From Comamonas sp. B21-038 (GTDB lineage Bacteria; Pseudomonadota; Gammaproteobacteria; Burkholderiales; Burkholderiaceae_C), in assembly GCF_022387135.1 (NCBI RefSeq), contig NZ_CP092462.1:1612001-1676000 (forward strand): a stretch of DNA of 64,000 bases, written 5' to 3'. Positions 36,018 to 44,966 of the stretch are shown here, one piece after another. The position numbers were made by a program, and so were the translations under genes. The notes under the pieces were generated by a model that saw only the letters and a program-made list of their open reading frames with translations, ran no database searches and was not told where the DNA came from. How positions within the stretch are numbered: the first letter of the stretch is position 1; each line of letters begins with the position of its first letter.

Positions 36018-37475
36018 ATGCAGAATTCCCCGTCCGCCTCCGCCAGCTTTTTCTGGCATGACTATGAAACCTTTGGCGCCGTGCCGCGCCGTGACCGCCC
36101 CGCGCAGTTTGCCGGCATCCGCACGGACATGGATCTCAACGAGATTGGCGAGCCGGTCATGCTGTACTGCCAGCCAGCGCTCGACTACCTGCCCAGCCCC
36201 CAAGCCAGCCTGATCACCGGGTTGACGCCCCAGCACTGCTTGGAGCAGGGCGTGCCCGAGCACGCGTTTGCAGCGGTGGTGGAGGGCGAGCTGGGCCGTC
36301 CCGGCACCATCGGTGTGGGCTACAACACCATCCGCTTTGATGACGAGGTGACGCGCTACCTGCTTTGGCGCAACCTGCGCGACCCCTATGCCCGCGAATG
36401 GCAGAACGGCTGCGGCCGTTGGGATCTGCTCGATGTCGTGCGCATGGTCCATGCGCTGCGCCCCGAAGGCATCCAGTGGCCCAGGAAGGACGATGGCTCG
36501 GTCAGCTTCAAGCTCGAAGACCTGGCCCGCGCCAACGGCATCCTGCATGAATCGGCGCATGATGCGCTCAGCGACGTGCGCGCCACCATTGGCCTGGCCC
36601 GGCTTATCAAGCGCCTGCAGCCGCGCCTGTTCGATTTTGCGCTGGGCCTGCACAAGAAGGACCGCGTCATGCAGGAGCTGGCCCTGCCGGCCACCGCTGC
36701 ACAGGCCCGGCCCTTTCTGCATGTATCGGGCATGTACGGGGTCGAGCGTGGCTGCATTGCGGTGGCCTGGCCGCTGGCCCAGCATCCGACCAACAAAAAC
36801 GAGATCATCGCCTGGGACCTGTCGCAGGACCCGAGCCACCTCGCAGAGCTGTCGGTCGACGAGATGCGCCTGCGCATGTTCAGCGCAGCGGCCGATCTGC
36901 CCGAAGGCATGACGCGCCTGCCGATCAAGACCGTGCATCTGAACAAGTCGCCGATGGTCGTCAGCAGCCTGCGCACCTTGAGCTTCGAGCAGGCACAGCG
37001 CTGGCAGATCGACATGGACCAGGCCCTGCGCCATGCCGCGATTGCCCGCGATCTGCCCGATATGAGCGCCACCTGGGCCGCCGTGTTCGAGCGCCCGCCG
37101 CTGCAGGACGTGGATGTGGACCAGGATCTGTACGGCGGCTTCATCGGCCAGGCCGACCGCCGCCGCCTGACCCAGCTGACCGGCATGCACCCGCAGGAGC
37201 TGGCCGTTGCCAAGCCTGGGTTTGATGATGCGCGCCTGCATGAGTTGCTGTTCCGCTACCGCGCGCGCAATTTCCCCGATTCGCTGAACCCCGAAGAGCA
37301 GCAGCGCTGGCTGGAGCTGCGCATCGCCTTCTTGCAGGAAGGGCGGGGCGGCGCGCGCACGGCCGAGCAGATGTTTGCCGAGATCGACCAGCTGCAGGAA
37401 ACCGCTGATGAGCGCGCCGAAGAGATTCTGGGCACCCTCTATGACTGGGCCGACGCGATCATGCCGGATGCCTGA
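36018..37475 (+). CDS. sbcB: Exodeoxyribonuclease I
   Basis: 3'-5' single-strand DNA exonuclease in recombination and mismatch repair. 485 residues. DEDDh exonuclease core: FFWHDYETFGAVPRRDRP with the first Asp and Glu at about residues 15-17, GYNTIRFDDEVTRYLLWRN, and ESAHDALSDVRATIGLA with the catalytic His and Asp. SH3-like and helical ExoI C-terminal domains follow (YGGFIGQADRRRL, FRYRARNFPDSL). The frame is open 30 bases further upstream but homology begins at MQNSPSASASFF. Confidence 0.95.
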   Translation: MQNSPSASASFFWHDYETFGAVPRRDRPAQFAGIRTDMDLNEIGEPVMLYCQPALDYLPSPQASLITGLTPQHCLEQGVPEHAFAAVVEGELGRPGTIGVGYNTIRFDDEVTRYLLWRNLRDPYAREWQNGCGRWDLLDVVRMVHALRPEGIQWPRKDDGSVSFKLEDLARANGILHESAHDALSDVRATIGLARLIKRLQPRLFDFALGLHKKDRVMQELALPATAAQARPFLHVSGMYGVERGCIAVAWPLAQHPTNKNEIIAWDLSQDPSHLAELSVDEMRLRMFSAAADLPEGMTRLPIKTVHLNKSPMVVSSLRTLSFEQAQRWQIDMDQALRHAAIARDLPDMSATWAAVFERPPLQDVDVDQDLYGGFIGQADRRRLTQLTGMHPQELAVAKPGFDDARLHELLFRYRARNFPDSLNPEEQQRWLELRIAFLQEGRGGARTAEQMFAEIDQLQETADERAEEILGTLYDWADAIMPDA

Positions 37476-37535
37476 CGGCAGCTACATCCCTCAGCAGCAA
37501 GCGCCTGCAGCCCGGGCAGGCGGCTGCTGCAGGCA

Positions 37536-38765
37536 TCAGCCAAAGAACTGGTAGCAGACCACAATCGCGGCCACCACGCCCGAGAACTCGGCCAGCAGCG
37601 CGCAGGGCACCGCATGGCGGGCGCGCTGTATGCCGACGGCGCCAAAGTACACCGCCAGCACATAGAAGGTGGTCTCGGTGCTGCCCTGGATGATGGCGGC
37701 TGCTAGCGCAGGGAAGCTGTCCACGCCATGGCTTTGCATGGTCTCGATCAGCATCGCGCGCGCAGCGCTGCCGGAGAAGGGTTTGACCAGCGCGGTAGGC
37801 AGCGCATCGACAAAGCGCGAATCCATGCCGCTCAGGTCTACCAGCCAGCGGATGCCGTCGAGCGCATAGCCCAGCGCGCCCGAGGCGCGGAACAGACCGA
37901 CGGCGCAGAGCATGGCCACCAGGTAGGGCAGTAGCCCTTTGGCCACGTCGAAGCCTTCCTTGGCGCCTTCGATAAAGCTCTCATACACAGCGACCTTGCG
38001 CAGCGCCCCCACCACCACAAACAGCACCACCAGGCCAAACAGGGTCAGGTTGCCCAGCAGCGATGAAACCTGCGCCATCGCGGTCGACGTCAGTGTCGCC
38101 AAAAAAGCCATGAAGCCAGCCAGCACCAGGCCTACCGGCAGCAGATAGGCCAGCACCACCGGGTGCCACAGCGGCAGACGCTGCACGATGGCCACTGAGA
38201 TCAGGCCGACCAGCGTGGAGACCGAGGTGGCCAGCAGGATCGGCAGAAAGACCAGGGTCGGGTCGGGCGCGCCTTGCTGCATGCGGTACATGAAGATGGT
38301 CACCGGCAGCAAGGTCAGCGACGAGGCATTGAGCACCAGAAACAGAATCTGTGCATTGCTGGCCGAGGTGGGCGAGGGGTTGATGTCCTGCAGCGCACGC
38401 ATGGCCTTGAGCCCGATGGGGGTGGCAGCGTTGTCCAACCCCAGCGCATTGGCGGCAAAGTTCAGGGTCATCAGGCCCAGCGCAGGGTGGCCGCGCGGTA
38501 CTTCGGGCATCAGCCGGGCAAACAGGGGGGCCAGCCAGCGGGCCAGCATATCGACCAGCCCGGCTTTTTCGGCAATCTTCAAAAAGCCCAGCCACAGCGT
38601 GAGCGTGCCAAACAGCAGCACCATCACCTCGACCGAGAGCTTGGCCATCGCGAACAGCGCCTGCACCATGTCGCCAAAAATCTGGGCATGGCCGCCCACC
38701 AGCCACTGCGCGAATGCGGCAAAAGCCGCCACCACAAAAAAACCCAGCCACAAACCATTGAGCAT
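37536..38765 (-). CDS. Fused SpmA-SpmB nucleoside-recognition membrane protein
   Basis: 409-residue polytopic protein with two Gate (nucleoside recognition) domains: an SpmA-like half (about 1-190, ALGLMTLNFAANALGLDNAAT, split here for length) and an SpmB-like half (about 215-405, FIEGAKEGFDVAKGLLPYLV and IIQGSTETTFYVLAVYFG). In Bacillus these are separate genes needed for spore dehydration; Gram-negative versions are fused and of unknown transport role. Start ATG 38765 with AAGGGTG upstream. Alone, convergent with sbcB. Confidence 0.85.
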   Translation of the reverse strand: MLNGLWLGFFVVAAFAAFAQWLVGGHAQIFGDMVQALFAMAKLSVEVMVLLFGTLTLWLGFLKIAEKAGLVDMLARWLAPLFARLMPEVPRGHPALGLMTLNFAANALGLDNAATPIGLKAMRALQDINPSPTSASNAQILFLVLNASSLTLLPVTIFMYRMQQGAPDPTLVFLPILLATSVSTLVGLISVAIVQRLPLWHPVVLAYLLPVGLVLAGFMAFLATLTSTAMAQVSSLLGNLTLFGLVVLFVVVGALRKVAVYESFIEGAKEGFDVAKGLLPYLVAMLCAVGLFRASGALGYALDGIRWLVDLSGMDSRFVDALPTALVKPFSGSAARAMLIETMQSHGVDSFPALAAAIIQGSTETTFYVLAVYFGAVGIQRARHAVPCALLAEFSGVVAAIVVCYQFFG

Positions 38766-39018
38766 GGGACACCCTTCGTCATCCGGCGCGCCACAGCACC
38801 GGGGTGGTGCGCCATGCCGCTGATTGTGCGCGATGCCGCAGCCCGCCCGGGCCGGCCGGCGCCGAAACTGCGCCCGGTGCCGCAAAAGCCCCTCTGGGCG
38901 GCCCGCATGTATGCGGGAAAACCACAGGGTAGGCCGCGCAGCCGGGCGCGCATTTGTCAGCGGTATGCAAGACAAAGGGAAATAATGGCTCCACGACAAA
39001 AGATGGAGACAGACTTCG

Positions 39019-40923
39019 ATGAGCCGTTTTGCCGACTTCTACGACCGCTCGATCAATGACCGCGATGCCTTCTGGGCCGAGCAGGCGCAGCGCATCGACT
39101 GGCAGGTGCCGCCCCAGCAGATCTGTGACTACAGCAACCCGCCGTTTGCGCGCTGGTTTGCCGGTGGCTTGACCAACCTCTGCCACAACGCCATCGACCG
39201 CCATGTGGCAGAGCGCGGCGACCAGGCCGCGCTGATTGCGGTATCGACGGAGACCAACACCGAGCGCAGCTACAGCTATGCCGAGCTGCACCGCGAGGTG
39301 CAGCGCATGGCCGCCGCATTGCAGGCGCTGGGCGTCAAGAAAGGCGACCGCGTGCAGATCTATATGCCGATGATTGCCGAGGCCGCCATCGCGATGCTGG
39401 CCAGCGTGCGCATCGGCGCCATCCATTCGGTGGTGTTTGGCGGCTTTGCCTCGGGCTCGCTGGCCACGCGCATTGATGACGCCCAGCCCAGCGTCATCAT
39501 CAGCGCCGATGCAGGATCGCGCGCCGGCAAGGTCGTGCCCTACAAACCCTTGCTGGACGAGGCCATTGCGCTGGCCAGCCACCAGCCCCAGGCCGTGCTG
39601 ATGGTGGACCGGGGCCTGGCCCCCATGCAGCAGGTGCCTGGCCGGGACCACCTTTGGGCCGATTTGCGTGCCCGGCACCTCGATGCGCAGGTGCCCTGCG
39701 AATGGGTGGAGTCCACGCACCCCAGCTACACGCTCTACACCAGCGGCACCACCGGCAAGCCCAAGGGCGTGCAGCGCGACACCGGCGGCTACACGGTGGC
39801 GCTGGCCGCCAGCCTGCCGGCGATCTTCGATGCCAAGCCCGGCCAGACCTTTTTCTGCACCAGCGATATCGGCTGGGTGGTGGGCCACAGCTACATCATC
39901 TATGCGCCGCTGATCGGCGGCATGGCCACCCTCATGTATGAAGGCGTGCCGGTGCGGCCGGACCCGGGCATCTGGTGGAGCCTGGTCGAGAAATACAAGG
40001 TCACGCACATGTTCTCGGCGCCCACCGCCATCCGGGTGCTCAAAAAGCAGGATCCGGAGTACCTGCGCAAGTACGACCTGAGCAGCCTGCAGGCGCTGTG
40101 GCTGGCCGGTGAGCCGCTGGACGAGCCCACCGCCAGCTGGATCAGCGGCGCCATCCAGCGTCCCATCATCGACAACTACTGGCAGACCGAAACCGGCTGG
40201 CCCATCCTCACGTTGTGCAATGGCGTCGAGCCCCAGCCATCGCGCTTTGGCAGTCCGGGCAAGGCGGTGTTTGGCTACCACGTCAAGCTGATCGACGGCG
40301 ACACCGGCGCCGAGCTGCAGGAGCCGATGCAAAAGGGTGTGATCGCCATCGAAGGCCCCTTGCCCCCTGGCTGCCTGATGACCATCTGGCGCGACGACCA
40401 GCGCTTCGTCAACACCTACTGGAAGAGCATCCCCGGCCGCCTGGTCTACAGCACCTTTGACTGGGGCGTGCGCGACAAGGACGGCTACTACTTCATCCTC
40501 GGACGCACCGATGACGTGATCAACGTTGCCGGCCACCGCCTGGGCACGCGCGAGATCGAGGAAAGCATCTCCGGCCACCCGGACATTGCCGAGGTCGCCG
40601 TGGTCGGAGTGGCCGATGCGCTCAAAGGCCAGGTCGCGCTGGCCTTTGCCGTTGCGCGCAGCAATGCGGTGGCCGGTGACCTTGCCGCCTGCAATGCGCT
40701 GGAAAAATCCGTCTGCAACCATGTCGACACGCAGCTGGGTGCCGTGGCCAGGCCGGCGCGGGTGTACTTTGTGGCCAGCCTGCCCAAGACCCGCAGTGGC
40801 AAGCTGCTGCGCCGCGCGCTGCAGGCCGTGGCCGAGAAACGGGACACCGGCGATCTGTCGACGATGGAAGACCCGGCGGCACTGCAGCAGGTGGTGGCGG
40901 CCATGACAGCGGCGCAGCGCTGA
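39019..40923 (+). CDS. prpE: Propionate-CoA ligase (acyl-CoA synthetase)
   Basis: Activates propionate to propionyl-CoA. 634 residues, ANL superfamily of the Acs/PrpE type: starts MSRFADFYDRSINDRDAFWA, P-loop YTSGTTGKPKGVQRDTGGY, NYWQTETGWP, GRTDDVINVAGHRLGTREIE hinge and C-terminal catalytic lysine in KTRSGKLLRRAL. DTGGY and the start favour PrpE over acetyl-CoA synthetase. No prpBCD genes are adjacent. Transcribed away from the SpmAB gene. Confidence 0.92.
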   Translation: MSRFADFYDRSINDRDAFWAEQAQRIDWQVPPQQICDYSNPPFARWFAGGLTNLCHNAIDRHVAERGDQAALIAVSTETNTERSYSYAELHREVQRMAAALQALGVKKGDRVQIYMPMIAEAAIAMLASVRIGAIHSVVFGGFASGSLATRIDDAQPSVIISADAGSRAGKVVPYKPLLDEAIALASHQPQAVLMVDRGLAPMQQVPGRDHLWADLRARHLDAQVPCEWVESTHPSYTLYTSGTTGKPKGVQRDTGGYTVALAASLPAIFDAKPGQTFFCTSDIGWVVGHSYIIYAPLIGGMATLMYEGVPVRPDPGIWWSLVEKYKVTHMFSAPTAIRVLKKQDPEYLRKYDLSSLQALWLAGEPLDEPTASWISGAIQRPIIDNYWQTETGWPILTLCNGVEPQPSRFGSPGKAVFGYHVKLIDGDTGAELQEPMQKGVIAIEGPLPPGCLMTIWRDDQRFVNTYWKSIPGRLVYSTFDWGVRDKDGYYFILGRTDDVINVAGHRLGTREIEESISGHPDIAEVAVVGVADALKGQVALAFAVARSNAVAGDLAACNALEKSVCNHVDTQLGAVARPARVYFVASLPKTRSGKLLRRALQAVAEKRDTGDLSTMEDPAALQQVVAAMTAAQR

Positions 40924-41071
40924 AGCCACCCGGGCCTGCGTGGAGGCCATCAGGCGCGCGGCGCAGAGGTACCGAAGCTTCGGCGCAGTGGCTCAGCACG
41001 TGTTGCCGTAACTGCGATCACCCCCATCGGTAGCCGGGGAGGGGTGCGAATCTTTCACAGACGGATCATGG

Positions 41072-41097
41072 AAACGCCGATCCCCGGGGAGGCGTTT
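41072..41097. repeat. GC-rich dyad in the prpE to PNPOx interval
   Basis: AAACGCC-GA-TCCCCGGGGA-GGCGTTT, near-perfect inverted repeat 65 bases before the next gene. No T-run, so not clearly a terminator. A separate palindrome, CCGAAGCTTCGG, is at 40972-40983. The 239-base interval holds no other feature. Confidence 0.4.
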
Positions 41098-41162
41098 GCC
41101 TTACAACGGCGGCCAAGACCCATCGATACAGTGAAATTTTCCAAATCGACAGGAGTCTCGCC

Positions 41163-41663
41163 ATGGCCCAAGAAAATCCGCGTGAAAAATTGTGGGAACT
41201 GATCAAGGACATTCGCTTTGCGATGATTACCCACCGCCATGAGGATGGCAGCCTGCATGCCTGCCCCATGACGACAGCCAACCGTGAAGGCATGAATGAG
41301 GACAAGCATCTGTATTTCCTGCTCGGCAAGGATTCGGATCTGTCGCGCTGTCTGCAGCATTCCAGCGATATCAATATCTCTTACGCAGACCCCGATAAAG
41401 ACAGCTATGTGTCGATTTCGGCCAAAGCGTCAGTCAGCGATGATCTGGCGATCAAGGAGAAGTTCTACGGCCCGATGGCCAAGGCCTGGTTTCCGGATGG
41501 CCCCAACGATCCCAACCTGCAAATTCTGATTGCCCGCGTTGACTTCGCCGAATACTGGGATGTCAAGGAAAACAAGCTGGTGCAGCTGTTCAAGATGGCC
41601 AAGTCGGCAGTCACCGGAGAGCGGCCCGAAGGCATGGGCGAGCACCGCGAGATCCGGCTGTAA
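41163..41663 (+). CDS. Pyridoxamine 5'-phosphate oxidase-like (general stress protein) flavin protein
   Basis: 166-residue split-barrel protein of the PNPOx-like general-stress-protein-26 group. FAMITHRHEDGSLHACPMTT and LYFLLGKDSDLSRCLQ are the FMN-binding face; YADPDKDSYVSISAKASVS and KAWFPDGPNDPNLQILIARV follow. Binds FMN or F420-like cofactors in relatives, with no enzyme activity established. AGGAG lies 9 bases before the ATG. Single-gene unit. Confidence 0.85.
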   Translation: MAQENPREKLWELIKDIRFAMITHRHEDGSLHACPMTTANREGMNEDKHLYFLLGKDSDLSRCLQHSSDINISYADPDKDSYVSISAKASVSDDLAIKEKFYGPMAKAWFPDGPNDPNLQILIARVDFAEYWDVKENKLVQLFKMAKSAVTGERPEGMGEHREIRL

Positions 41664-41690
41664 ATTCCCGGCCCTCACCCTCCGACTGCC

Positions 41691-41721
41691 AGCCCTGTGC
41701 CATGTCCCATGGCGCAGGGCT
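41691..41721. terminator. Hairpin between the convergent PNPOx-like and ABM genes
   Basis: 11-bp stem AGCCCTGTGCC/GGCGCAGGGCT with one wobble and a 9-base loop. T-run is weak; ends 8 bases from the ABM stop. Probably shared. Confidence 0.6.
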
Positions 41722-41728
41722 TGTCACG

Positions 41729-42079
41729 TCAGGCTGCGCTCGCGTGCTGCATGCCATAAGACCGTTCCACCTTCGCCACCCGCACCTGGTAATGCGCATA
41801 CCAGCGCTCGGCACCGATGCGCTGGGCAATCAGGTGGTCGCTGTGGGCCTTCCAGCGGCGGATGTCTTCTTCACCTTGCCAGTACGACACGGTGATGCCC
41901 AGGCCGTCACTGCCGCGCGTGCTTTCGGCGCCCAAAAAGCCAGGCTGCTGCGCGGCCAGCGCCACCATGGCATCGGCCATCTCGGCATAGCGCTGGTGCT
42001 CGGTGTCGCTACGCTGCGAGGTGAAGATCACGGCGTAGTACGGCGGCTGGGGGGTGTTGGCAAAGGCGGCACTGTGCAT
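41729..42079 (-). CDS. Antibiotic-biosynthesis-monooxygenase (ABM) domain protein
   Basis: 116-residue dimeric alpha-beta barrel protein. AVIFTSQRSDTEHQRYAEMA, QPGFLGAESTRGSDGLGITV and SYWQGEEDIRRWKAHSDHLI follow the ABM pattern, in which small molecules are oxidised without cofactors or haem is handled. Substrate unknown. Downstream of the fdxA terminator, so probably independently transcribed. Confidence 0.85.
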   Translation of the reverse strand: MHSAAFANTPQPPYYAVIFTSQRSDTEHQRYAEMADAMVALAAQQPGFLGAESTRGSDGLGITVSYWQGEEDIRRWKAHSDHLIAQRIGAERWYAHYQVRVAKVERSYGMQHASAA

Positions 42080-42108
42080 GGCGGTAGCTCTGGGTGGGCG
42101 CGAAGCAT

Positions 42109-42134
42109 AAAAAAGCCAGCGCGGAGGCTGGCTT
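42109..42134 (-). terminator. Intrinsic terminator of fdxA
   Basis: Stem AAGCCAGC/GCTGGCTT, loop GCGGAG; on the minus strand followed by TTTT. It lies 55 bases beyond the fdxA stop. Confidence 0.8.
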
Positions 42135-42188
42135 GGCGGATTCAGGGACTGGGCGTCAAAGCGCGGTATTCCTGCATAGGGACTGGGC

Positions 42189-42518
42189 TCAGCGGATCAG
42201 GTCCTTGAGCTTGCCCGGCTGGCCGTTGGCCTCGTCGGCGCCTTCGAGCGGTGCCTTGCGCTTGGTGATGCTCTTCCAGCCGTCGGCCAAGGCCAGTTCG
42301 GCATTGAGCTTGATGAAGGCCAACTGGTCCGCAGGCACATCCTCTTCGGCATAGATGGCGTTGGCAGGGCACTCGGGGATGCAGACGGCGCAGTCGATGC
42401 ATTCGTCCGGATCGATGGTCAGGAAGTTCGGGCCTTCGCGGAAGCAGTCAACAGGGCAGACGTCCACACAATCGGTGTATTTGCACTTGATGCAGTTTTC
42501 GGTGACGACGTGGGTCAT
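42189..42518 (-). CDS. fdxA: 7Fe ferredoxin FdxA ([3Fe-4S][4Fe-4S])
   Basis: 109-residue low-potential electron carrier. [20 protein letters not shown] carries the first cluster ligands and [12 protein letters not shown] the CxxCxxCxxxCP [4Fe-4S] motif. The long C-terminal helix ([19 protein letters not shown]) is typical of the Azotobacter FdI type. Same strand as and 117 bases downstream of cysN with no terminator in between, so readthrough from the sulfur operon is possible, and it is a plausible electron donor for CysI. Confidence 0.92.
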   Translation of the reverse strand: MTHVVTENCIKCKYTDCVDVCPVDCFREGPNFLTIDPDECIDCAVCIPECPANAIYAEEDVPADQLAFIKLNAELALADGWKSITKRKAPLEGADEANGQPGKLKDLIR

Positions 42519-42635
42519 GGAATGGTTTTCGCCAGTGATTCAGACAAACAAACAGCGGAGGATTTTACGGTTTTTGTGCACAAGCACCTAACCCGCCTCC
42601 GAATAACGTGGTTTTTAGCTGCGGGACTGCTTGCT

Positions 42636-43997
42636 TTATTCCACCAATACCGCGGCAGCCGTGCTGTTGGAAGCCGTGTCCACCAGGATTAGCGAGCCCA
42701 ATTCACGCGAGCGCACAAAGGCGGCCGCCGGAATTGCTTCCTGCAAGCTGATCTCCACGCGGCCAATGGCATTGGGTTCGAGCTGCTCGGCATCCTGGCG
42801 CTCCAGCGAGTGGATGTCCAGGCGGTTGAGCACCTTGCGCACCTTGGCCTTGATCCAGCGGCGGCCATGCAGCGCCCAGTACACGCGGCCGGGCAGCAGA
42901 GGCTCGTTGTCCATCCACGCGATGGTGGCGGTGATCTCGCGCGTTGCGGGCCAGGCGGGCCGTTCGCTGGGGGTGTCAAAGTCATCGTCGGCAGCGCTGG
43001 TCACCGCAGGCGCGGGGGCTGCAATGATCCAGTCACCGCGCGAGACATCCACCTCGCGGTCGAGCACAATGCCGGCGCTCTGGCCGGCGCCGCGCGCTAC
43101 GGGCTGGCGGACATGGTCCAGCACCTGGGCGACGGTAGCGCGCTGGCCGCTGGGCAGGATCTGCACGGCGGTGCCCACCGCCACATCGCCTGTGCCAACA
43201 CGGCCCCAGAAAATGCGGCGGCCCTGGTGGGTGTCGGCCGACGCAGAGAACTTCTCGACCCATTGCACGGAAAACGCCAGAGGCTGGCCGGCGTCGGCGG
43301 GCGTTGTCGACAGCTTCTCCAGCAGCTCCAGCAGGCTCGGGCCCTGGTAGCCGGCCCAGTCGGGATGCGAGGTCACCACGTTCCAGCCCTTCAAGGCCGA
43401 GACCGGGATGGTGGCAGCGACGGTGATGCCCGCTGCCTGGGCAAAGGCGGCCAGCGCATTGCGGATATTGGCAAAGGCCCGTGCCGGGTCGGTGACGGCG
43501 TCGAGCTTGTTGATCACAAACACCAGCGAGTGCACGCGCAGCAGATGGGCCAGCAGGCTGTGGCGGCGGGTCTGGGGCAGCAGCGCGAGCTGCGGGTTCT
43601 GCCAGTCCAGCTTGGTCGCGTCCACCAGCACGACGGCGGCGTCGGCGCTCGATGCGGCGGTCACCATATTGCGGGTGTACTGCTCATGGCCGGGTGCATC
43701 GCCAATGATGAACTTGCGCGTCTCGGTGGCGAAGTAGCGGTAGGCCACGTCGATGGTGATGCCTTGCTCGCGCTCGGCAGACAAGCCATCGGTGAGCAGG
43801 GCCAGGTCGGTCTCGCCACTGCGCTGCACGCCGGCAAGCTGGTCCTGCAGCACCGATTTGCTGTCCACCAGCAGGCGGCCGATCAACGTGGACTTGCCAT
43901 CATCGACCGATCCGCAGGTGATGAAGCGCAGCGCCGATGCGGTGCGCTGGTTGTCGTGGGCGGGGGTGCGCACGGCGCTCAGGGTATCGGTAGTCAT
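42636..43997 (-). CDS. cysN: Sulfate adenylyltransferase subunit 1 (GTPase)
   Basis: GTPase that drives APS formation with CysD. 453 residues, EF-Tu-like. G1 GSVDDGKSTLIGR, G3 DAPGHEQYTRNMVTAA and G4 VINKLDAV are intact; beta-barrel domains follow (WGRVGTGDVAVGTAVQILP). No APS-kinase (CysC) fusion at the C-terminus. The ATG shares one base with the cysD stop (TGATG), indicating coupling. Last gene of cysI-DUF934-cysH-cysD-cysN. Confidence 0.94.
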   Translation of the reverse strand: MTTDTLSAVRTPAHDNQRTASALRFITCGSVDDGKSTLIGRLLVDSKSVLQDQLAGVQRSGETDLALLTDGLSAEREQGITIDVAYRYFATETRKFIIGDAPGHEQYTRNMVTAASSADAAVVLVDATKLDWQNPQLALLPQTRRHSLLAHLLRVHSLVFVINKLDAVTDPARAFANIRNALAAFAQAAGITVAATIPVSALKGWNVVTSHPDWAGYQGPSLLELLEKLSTTPADAGQPLAFSVQWVEKFSASADTHQGRRIFWGRVGTGDVAVGTAVQILPSGQRATVAQVLDHVRQPVARGAGQSAGIVLDREVDVSRGDWIIAAPAPAVTSAADDDFDTPSERPAWPATREITATIAWMDNEPLLPGRVYWALHGRRWIKAKVRKVLNRLDIHSLERQDAEQLEPNAIGRVEISLQEAIPAAAFVRSRELGSLILVDTASNSTAAAVLVE

Positions 43998-44929
43998 CAG
44001 AAGTATCCGTCTTTCTTGCGCTTTTCCATCGAGGCGTCGCTGGTCTTGTCGTCCATGCGGGTGGCGCCACGCTCGCTCACATCGGCGGCCAGGGTTTCCA
44101 GCACGATGTCGTCGGCCGAGGCGGCGTCGCTGCTCACCGGGCAGGTGCAGGTGATGTCGCCAACGGTACGGAAGCGCACGGTGCGGTTTTCAATGGTTTC
44201 GCCTTCGCGGGCGGGGGTCAGCGGCGTCACGGGCACGAGCAGGCCCTTGCGCTCCACCACATCGCGCTGGTGGGCGTAGTAGAGGCTCGGCAGCGCGATG
44301 TTTTCGCGCGCAATGTACTGCCAGACATCGAGCTCGGTCCAGTTGCTGATCGGGAACACACGGAAATGCTCGCCGGGGGCCAGGCGGGTGTTGAACAGGG
44401 TCCAGAGTTCGGGGCGCTGCGCCTTGGGCTGCCACTGGCCAAAGCTGTCGCGGTGGCTGAAGATGCGCTCCTTGGCGCGGGCCTTTTCCTCGTCGCGGCG
44501 CGCGCCGCCAATCAGTGCGTCAAAGCGGAACTCCTCGATCGCCTCGAGCAAGGTCACCGACTGGTGCACATTGCGCGATTCGCCGGGGTGGGCCAGGCGC
44601 ACGGTGCCGCGCGCCATCGAATCTTCGACGCTGCGCACGATCAGATCGGCGCCCAGTTCCTTGGCGCGCAGATCGCGGAAATCGGTCACCTCGGGGAAAT
44701 TGTGGCCGGTGTCGATCATCAGCAACGGGTAGGGGATGCGGCCGGCGCCAAAGGCTTTTTCGGCGCATTTGAGCATCACCAGCGAATCCTTGCCGCCGGA
44801 AAACAGAAGCGCAGGGCGCTCGAAGGCGGCTGCCACTTCGCGCAGGATAAAGATGGTTTCTTCTTCCAGCGCATCCAGGTGCTGGTTGCTCAGGTGGTTG
44901 AGCACATCGGTTTCGACACGGGCGTTCAT
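43997..44929 (-). CDS. cysD: Sulfate adenylyltransferase subunit 2
   Basis: Catalytic subunit making APS from sulfate and ATP. 310 residues from ATG 44929; the frame stays open another 189 bases upstream but that part overlaps cysH and is not homologous. PP-loop ALLFSGGKDSLVMLKCA, LMIDTGHNFPEVTDFRD, GGARRDEEKARAKERIFSHR and RFRTVGDITCTCPV are all conserved. Overlaps cysN by one base. Confidence 0.94.
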   Translation of the reverse strand: MNARVETDVLNHLSNQHLDALEEETIFILREVAAAFERPALLFSGGKDSLVMLKCAEKAFGAGRIPYPLLMIDTGHNFPEVTDFRDLRAKELGADLIVRSVEDSMARGTVRLAHPGESRNVHQSVTLLEAIEEFRFDALIGGARRDEEKARAKERIFSHRDSFGQWQPKAQRPELWTLFNTRLAPGEHFRVFPISNWTELDVWQYIARENIALPSLYYAHQRDVVERKGLLVPVTPLTPAREGETIENRTVRFRTVGDITCTCPVSSDAASADDIVLETLAADVSERGATRMDDKTSDASMEKRKKDGYF

Positions 44930-44966
44930 ATCTGAGGGACTTTCTTGTCGGGCGGGCTGCATACGG

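Noticed and set aside
37500-37534. Hairpin between sbcB and the SpmAB gene (GCCTGCAG/CTGCAGGC)
   Set aside because: Several overlapping GC-rich pairings are possible but none has a T-run; too ambiguous to call as a terminator.
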